Source: Variovorax sp. KBW07 (GTDB lineage: Bacteria > Pseudomonadota > Gammaproteobacteria > Burkholderiales > Burkholderiaceae_C). Taken from it: a stretch of 64,000 bases of DNA. The notes below the pieces were generated by a model. It ran no database searches. It was not told where the DNA came from and saw nothing but the letters and a program-made list of their open reading frames with translations. The stretch covers positions 97,589 through 161,588 of the forward strand of contig NZ_QAJK01000046.1 of assembly GCF_003852515.1 (NCBI RefSeq), read 5' to 3'. Both the position numbers and the translations under genes were made by a program. Shown here piece after piece: positions 60,072 through 64,000 of this stretch. Position 1 is the first letter of the stretch. Each line of letters opens with the position of its first letter.

Positions 60072-61105
60072 CAGTGCGAGTCCAGGACGAAAACCCATCC
60101 CATCTGCGCGTAGAGCGCCTTTCATTGCCGGACAGCCTGGCGCTGGCCACCGACGGCAAGGCGCCCTTCGCTGCGCTCGGCTACGGCACGCCGCACGGCG
60201 TGGCATGGATGCCCACCGTCAACGCGCGCGTGCTGTCGTCGCAAGGCGCCATGGCCGACGTGTGGCACGTGACGGGCGCGAACATCAGGTCGGGCACCAC
60301 CGGCATTGCACGCTGGCGCACCGACGGGCACTGGCTGCTGGGCGCCATCGACCTGGACGAAGCCACTGAAAAACAAGGGCTGGCCGAGCTCGCCCACCGC
60401 GCCTACCGCGACCTGTTCAAGACGCTCGACCAGGCCGGCACGCCGCACCTGCAGCGCATCTGGAACTACCTGCCGCAGATCAACGGCGACGGCGGCGGCC
60501 TGGAGCGCTATCGCCAGTTCAACCTCGGCCGGCAAGAGGCATTCCTGGAAGCCGGCCGCGCCGCCTTCGAGGGCGCTCCCGCGGCCTGCGCACTGGGCAT
60601 TCACCAGGGCGCGCTGTCGATCCGCTTCCTGGCTGGCCAGCAGGCGCCGCTGCCGGTCGAAAACCCGCGGCAGGTGTCGGCCTATCGCTACCCCGAAACC
60701 TACGGCCCGCGCTCGCCGACCTTCTCGCGCGCCGCGCTGTCCGACATCGGCGACGGCAACATCGCGCTGTTCATCTCGGGCACCGCGAGCATCGTCGGCC
60801 ACGAAACCGTGCACCACGGCAACGTGCTCGAACAGACCCGCGAAACGCTGCGCAACCTGCAGGCGGTCATCACCGCCGCCAACGAACGGGGCACCGCGAA
60901 GTTCTCGCTGGCCGAACTCGACTGCGTGGTCTATGTGCGGCACCCGGCGCAAACCGAGGCGGTGCGCGGCGTGATCGAAAGCGCGCTCGGCGCCGACGCG
61001 CCCATGGCCCGCCATGCCGTGTACCTGGAAGCCGACATCTGCCGCAGCGACCTGCTCGTCGAGATCGAGGCCCACACGGTCGCCGCGGGCCGGCTGCAAG
61101 CTTGA
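60068..61105 (+). CDS. Chorismatase-like protein (XanB2/FkbO/Hyg5 family)
   Basis: 345-residue protein of the pteridine-dependent-deoxygenase-like family, whose members (XanB2, Hyg5, FkbO) split chorismate to hydroxybenzoates or dihydroxy acids. It starts with GTG at 60068 in a GTGA overlap with the methyltransferase stop. Motifs such as HLQRIWNYLPQINGDGGGLERY, ISGTASIVGHETVHHGN and LDCVVYVRHPAQ, with the RYRQFN segment, are typical. In xanthomonadin clusters it supplies 3- or 4-hydroxybenzoate as the aryl starter unit; the regiochemistry cannot be read here. Confidence 0.88.
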   Translation: MTVRVQDENPSHLRVERLSLPDSLALATDGKAPFAALGYGTPHGVAWMPTVNARVLSSQGAMADVWHVTGANIRSGTTGIARWRTDGHWLLGAIDLDEATEKQGLAELAHRAYRDLFKTLDQAGTPHLQRIWNYLPQINGDGGGLERYRQFNLGRQEAFLEAGRAAFEGAPAACALGIHQGALSIRFLAGQQAPLPVENPRQVSAYRYPETYGPRSPTFSRAALSDIGDGNIALFISGTASIVGHETVHHGNVLEQTRETLRNLQAVITAANERGTAKFSLAELDCVVYVRHPAQTEAVRGVIESALGADAPMARHAVYLEADICRSDLLVEIEAHTVAAGRLQA

Positions 61106-61146
61106 CCGGTCGCGTTTCCCGCCCGACCGATCATTCATCCGACTCA

Positions 61147-61944
61147 ATGAACCGCGTGCTGCGCATTCTCACGTCGATTCCGCTCGCGCTGATGCTGTAT
61201 GCGCTGCTGCTGTTCCTGGGCCTGATCTCGCTGGTCTGGAACCTCGTCGCGATGCTGATCTACCCGGTGATGCCGGCAAGGCCGGCGCGCGCGCTGGGCC
61301 GCATGACCATCGCCTTTGCCTACCGCATGTTCTGGTGGCTGGCCTCCGTGACCGGCATGATGCGCATCGACGCCAACTGCCTGGACCCGATGCGCAAGGA
61401 GCCCGGCGTGATCTTCGTTGCCAACCATCCGACGATGCTCGACGCGCTGCTGCTGGTGGCACGCCTGCCGCGCAGCGCCTGCATCATGAAGGCCGACCTG
61501 ATGGGCAACATCTTCCTGGGCGCGGGCGCCCGGCTGGCGCGCTACATCAGCAACAAGTCGGCCCGCATGATGGTGCGGCTCGCGGTGGCCGACCTGCGCA
61601 ACGGCGGCCAGTTGGTGGTGTTTCCCGAAGGCACGCGCACCGTGACACCGCCGCTCAACCCGTTTCGCCCTGGCGTGACGCTGATCGCCAAGCTGGCGCA
61701 GGCGCCGATCCAGACGGTGTTCATCGACACCGACTCGCCCTACCTGGGCAAGGGCTGGCCGCTGTGGCGGGTGCCGCCGCTGCCCATCGTCTTCACCTTG
61801 CGGCTCGGCAAGCGCTTTGCGCCCACACAAGACAGCGACGTGCTGCAGGCCGAGCTGGAACAGTACTTTCGCCAAAACATGGACCAGCGCGCCACCGACG
61901 CGTCCCCCGAATGCCAGACGCCTCGCGCACACACCTTGTCCTGA
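61147..61944 (+). CDS. Lysophospholipid acyltransferase family protein
   Basis: 265-residue membrane-bound PlsC-type acyltransferase. The N-terminal hydrophobic helices (LALMLYALLLFLGLISLVWNL) precede the acyltransferase box VANHPTMLDALLL (His and Asp of the HX4D motif) and FPEGTRTV. Aryl-polyene clusters carry such an enzyme to attach the polyene to a lipid or glycerol head. Gap to the chorismatase gene is 41 bp; the 3' end overlaps the glycosyltransferase start by 34 bp. Confidence 0.9.
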   Translation: MNRVLRILTSIPLALMLYALLLFLGLISLVWNLVAMLIYPVMPARPARALGRMTIAFAYRMFWWLASVTGMMRIDANCLDPMRKEPGVIFVANHPTMLDALLLVARLPRSACIMKADLMGNIFLGAGARLARYISNKSARMMVRLAVADLRNGGQLVVFPEGTRTVTPPLNPFRPGVTLIAKLAQAPIQTVFIDTDSPYLGKGWPLWRVPPLPIVFTLRLGKRFAPTQDSDVLQAELEQYFRQNMDQRATDASPECQTPRAHTLS

Positions 61945-62687
61945 TCCCGAGCTACAACACGGGGGAACGCCTGTTCTCCACAGTAGCGGCTGCGCGCGCG
62001 CAATGGAACCCGGTGTGGGTGGTGGTCGATGGCAGCGACGACGGCACGGGCGAGCGGTTGCAGCAGATGGCCGCTTCCGACCCGGGGCTGCGCGTGTGGG
62101 TGTTGCCGCAGAACCAGGGCAAGGGATCGGCGGTGTTGCACGGGCTGCGCGTGGCAAAGGAAGCCGGCTTCACGCATGCGCTGACGATGGATTCCGATGG
62201 GCAGCATCCGGCCGAACTGATTCCCGCATTCATGGCCGCATCGCTGGACCGCCCGGAGACGATGGTGCTGGGGCGCCCGGTGTTCGATGCCAGTGCGCCG
62301 CTGCTGCGTGTACGCGGGCGGCGTGTGTCGAACGGATGGACGCAGCTCGAAACGCTGTTCGCCGGCGTTGGAGACTCGCTCTACGGCTTTCGCGTGTACC
62401 CGGTGGCGGACCTGATCGCGGTGATGGCGCGGCAACCGTGGATGCGGCGCTTCGACTTCGACACCGAGGCGGTTGTGCGGCTGGCCTGGCGCGGGGTCAA
62501 GCCTGTGAACATCGATGCGCCGGTGAAGTACCTGACTGCGGAAGAAGGCGGGGTTTCGCACTTCCGCTATGGGCGGGACAACGTGTTGCTGACGTGGATG
62601 CACGCGCGGTTGATGGTGGAGTTTGTCTTGCGGCTGCCTTTGCTGCTGTATCGCAAGATTGCTGGGGCGCCGCCGTTTCAGGACTGA
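61911..62687 (+). CDS. Glycosyltransferase family 2 protein
   Basis: 258-residue GT-A fold transferase. Motifs are LVLIPSYNTGERL, VWVVVDGSDDGTGERL and ALTMDSDGQHPAELI (DxD-like metal site), then a C-terminal hydrophobic anchor (EFVLRLPLLLYRK). It starts at ATG 61911 inside the acyltransferase gene, so the two are translationally coupled. GT2 enzymes are regular members of aryl-polyene clusters. The remaining cluster genes would be expected downstream, where an IS110 transposase now stands. Confidence 0.9.
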   Translation: MPDASRTHLVLIPSYNTGERLFSTVAAARAQWNPVWVVVDGSDDGTGERLQQMAASDPGLRVWVLPQNQGKGSAVLHGLRVAKEAGFTHALTMDSDGQHPAELIPAFMAASLDRPETMVLGRPVFDASAPLLRVRGRRVSNGWTQLETLFAGVGDSLYGFRVYPVADLIAVMARQPWMRRFDFDTEAVVRLAWRGVKPVNIDAPVKYLTAEEGGVSHFRYGRDNVLLTWMHARLMVEFVLRLPLLLYRKIAGAPPFQD

Positions 62688-63027
62688 GTTCGTGTTGCTT
62701 TGGTGAGGGGCGCCCGGTACGCGGTACGGCGCACTCGGCCCCACTGTGCCGGCCCTTCGGGCTTCCCTGCGGTGCTCGCGTTTCGCGGGGTCTCGCAGAA
62801 CTCGCTTCGCTTGTATGGTTGAGGCGCTGGGGTGGAGGGACTCGCTTCGCACTCGGCCGCGGCAGCGGACCGACAGTTTTGAGATTTCTCCCGCCCCACC
62901 TTCCAACGTCGATTAGGAACTGAGCGCAGTCCCGTTTTGGACGGAACGAGCGCCGATCTGGACGCAAGCAAACGTGGTGGGTGGGCTGCACCCCAGCTTG
63001 GCAAATTGTCCAACTGGAGGTGCCGTC
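62688..63027. other. Non-coding spacer and left flank of the IS110 element
   Basis: 340 bp without a gene. The first ~190 bp hold short repeated words: ACTCGCTTCGC at 62800-62810 and 62840-62850, GCACTCGGCC at 62731-62740 and 62849-62858, which looks like an interspersed non-coding repeat. The last ~130 bp belong most likely to the IS110 left end and include a small hairpin (GCTG-CACCC-CAGC, 62985-62997). In this family the non-coding end near the transposase can encode the bridge RNA. Confidence 0.55.
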
Positions 63028-64000
63028 ATGCAAGAAGCAACCGTGTTCATCGGCGTGGATGTTTCCAAGGCCGAGTTGATCATCTCGCTGGGGCCTGAGC
63101 ACCGACCTCGCAGCGTGGTCAATGACTCGGCGAGCATCGCCGATTGGCTGCGAGAAGTGCCGCCTCACGCCCTGATCGCCATGGAATCCACTGGCCGATA
63201 CCACGGCCTGTTGGCGCACCTTGCGAGCCAGGCCGGCCTGAAGGTGTTCGTGCTCAATGCACGCGACGTGTACTTCTACGCCCAAGCCTTGGGGACAAGG
63301 GCCAAGACGGATGGCGTGGATGCCCGGGTCATCGCCCGCTATCTGGCTGAGCACCACGGGCATCTGCACCCCTGGCAGCCGCGCAGCCGTGTGCAGCAGC
63401 GCCTGCAGGATCTGCTGACGCGCCGGGCGCAATTGGCCACGCAACGCTCGGCCGTCAGGCAGATCGTGACGGGTGTGGACGCGAGCGATATAGACACCAG
63501 CGGTCTGCAAAGGGCCTTTGATGCCCTTCTGAAGGCAATGGACAGCAAGATGCAGGAGCTGGTTGCCAGCGATGCGCGGCTGTCCGCTGGCTGCCAGAGA
63601 TTGCTCACGATCACCGGCGTAGGGCCGCAGACCTCGGTGCTGCTGGCGACGCTGTTCAGTCGCTTCGACTTCGGCAATGCCGACGCTCTGGTCGCGTACT
63701 GCGGGCTCGATCCGAGGCCCAATGATTCGGGGATGCGGCATGGGCGACGTCGCTTGAGCAAGAGGGGGCCGGCGCTGTTGCGTCGACAGATCTACCTGGT
63801 GGGCCTTGCTGCGAGTCATAGCAAAGCGCTCAAGCCGTTGTACGAGGCCATTCGGGCCAAAGGTTTTGCAACCACTGCCGCCTTCATCATCCTGGGGCGC
63901 AAGCTGCTGCGCGTGGCCTTCGCTGTGTGGAAAGGCGTTGAATCGTTCGATGCGCAGCGTTTGCTGCCCAAGAACGACTTGCAAAAAACATAGAACCTCA
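62890..64000 (+). mobile_element. IS110-family insertion sequence (ends not determined)
   Basis: Inferred from the transposase at 63028-63993 and its flank. IS110 elements lack terminal inverted repeats and do not always make target duplications, so the left end can only be guessed and the right end is outside the window or at its edge. Confidence 0.5.
63028..63993 (+). CDS. IS110 family transposase (DEDD recombinase)
   Basis: 321-residue RNA-guided-type DEDD transposase. The RuvC-like N-terminal domain has Asp11 (IGVDVSK), Glu53 (AMESTGRY), Asp95 and Asp98 (TDGVDARVIA). The C-terminal Tnp20 domain shows LLTITGVGPQTSVLLATL, YCGLDPRPNDSG and RRLSKRGPALLRRQIY, whose Ser is the likely strand-exchange nucleophile. 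CTGGAGGTG before the ATG at 63028 fixes the start. The frame is complete, so the element may be active. The gene ends seven bases before the window edge. Confidence 0.94.
   Translation: MQEATVFIGVDVSKAELIISLGPEHRPRSVVNDSASIADWLREVPPHALIAMESTGRYHGLLAHLASQAGLKVFVLNARDVYFYAQALGTRAKTDGVDARVIARYLAEHHGHLHPWQPRSRVQQRLQDLLTRRAQLATQRSAVRQIVTGVDASDIDTSGLQRAFDALLKAMDSKMQELVASDARLSAGCQRLLTITGVGPQTSVLLATLFSRFDFGNADALVAYCGLDPRPNDSGMRHGRRRLSKRGPALLRRQIYLVGLAASHSKALKPLYEAIRAKGFATTAAFIILGRKLLRVAFAVWKGVESFDAQRLLPKNDLQKT

Overview
The window is about 64 kb of GC-rich DNA. Codon use and gene content (DUF2957 lipoprotein, DUF1488, MalQ-TreY fusion, aryl-polyene-type genes, TTG/GTG starts, dense ATGA and TGATG gene overlaps) point to a betaproteobacterium of the Burkholderiales, most likely a Variovorax-like Comamonadaceae. 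The organism assignment is inference; no rRNA or other species marker lies in the window.

Layout. 1-4.2 kb: the end of an RND efflux operon (adaptor cut by the window edge, then the permease) closed by a clear intrinsic terminator. 4.3-7.8 kb: an orphan protein with a possible Cys-His-Asp catalytic triad, a universal stress protein and a DUF2957-type lipoprotein. 7.8-8.5 kb: an AT-rich gene-free stretch with a perfect palindrome, in front of a 5.6-kb trimeric autotransporter adhesin (8.5-14.1 kb) with a very long Ser/Thr-rich repeat stalk. 14.2-15.2 kb: three small uncharacterised genes. 15.3-32.6 kb, minus strand: one long alpha-glucan/trehalose operon in transcription order glgB, glgE, treS-maltokinase, an MscS-type membrane protein, glgX, treZ, malQ-treY. 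It holds both the TreS/Mak/GlgE/GlgB route (trehalose to maltose-1-phosphate to branched glucan) and the GlgX/TreYZ route (glucan back to trehalose). GlgA, GlgC and OtsAB are not in the window.

32.8-41.5 kb: scattered stress, envelope and carbohydrate genes (DUF1488, phospholipase D/cardiolipin synthase, DUF2383 protein, (alpha/alpha)6 glycosidase-like protein, phosphoribosyltransferase, DUF899 protein, penicillin-acylase lipoprotein). 41.8-45.5 kb: tRNA-Lys with its terminator, tcdA (which modifies ANN-decoding tRNAs such as tRNA-Lys), and tolB-pal-cpoB. 45.6-47.4 kb: msbA. 47.4-51.5 kb: a GntR regulator divergent from an SDR, a BKACE-family enzyme and an MFS importer; this looks like a small catabolic unit with palindromic operator candidates between the divergent genes.

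51.5-59.2 kb, minus strand: a tightly packed housekeeping run, yebC, purD, hemF, nadD, rsfS, rlmH, a PhyH-type dioxygenase, maf, rng, with most junctions overlapping by 1-4 bases. 59.3-62.7 kb, plus strand: methyltransferase, chorismatase/XanB2-like protein, acyltransferase and family 2 glycosyltransferase. This set fits the start of an aryl-polyene (xanthomonadin-like) pigment cluster. An IS110-family transposase follows at 63.0-64.0 kb, and its upstream non-coding flank is where a bridge RNA would be expected. The best leads for new biology are the Cys-His-Asp orphan, the adhesin stalk architecture, the membrane channel inside the trehalose operon, the BKACE module and the IS110 flank.
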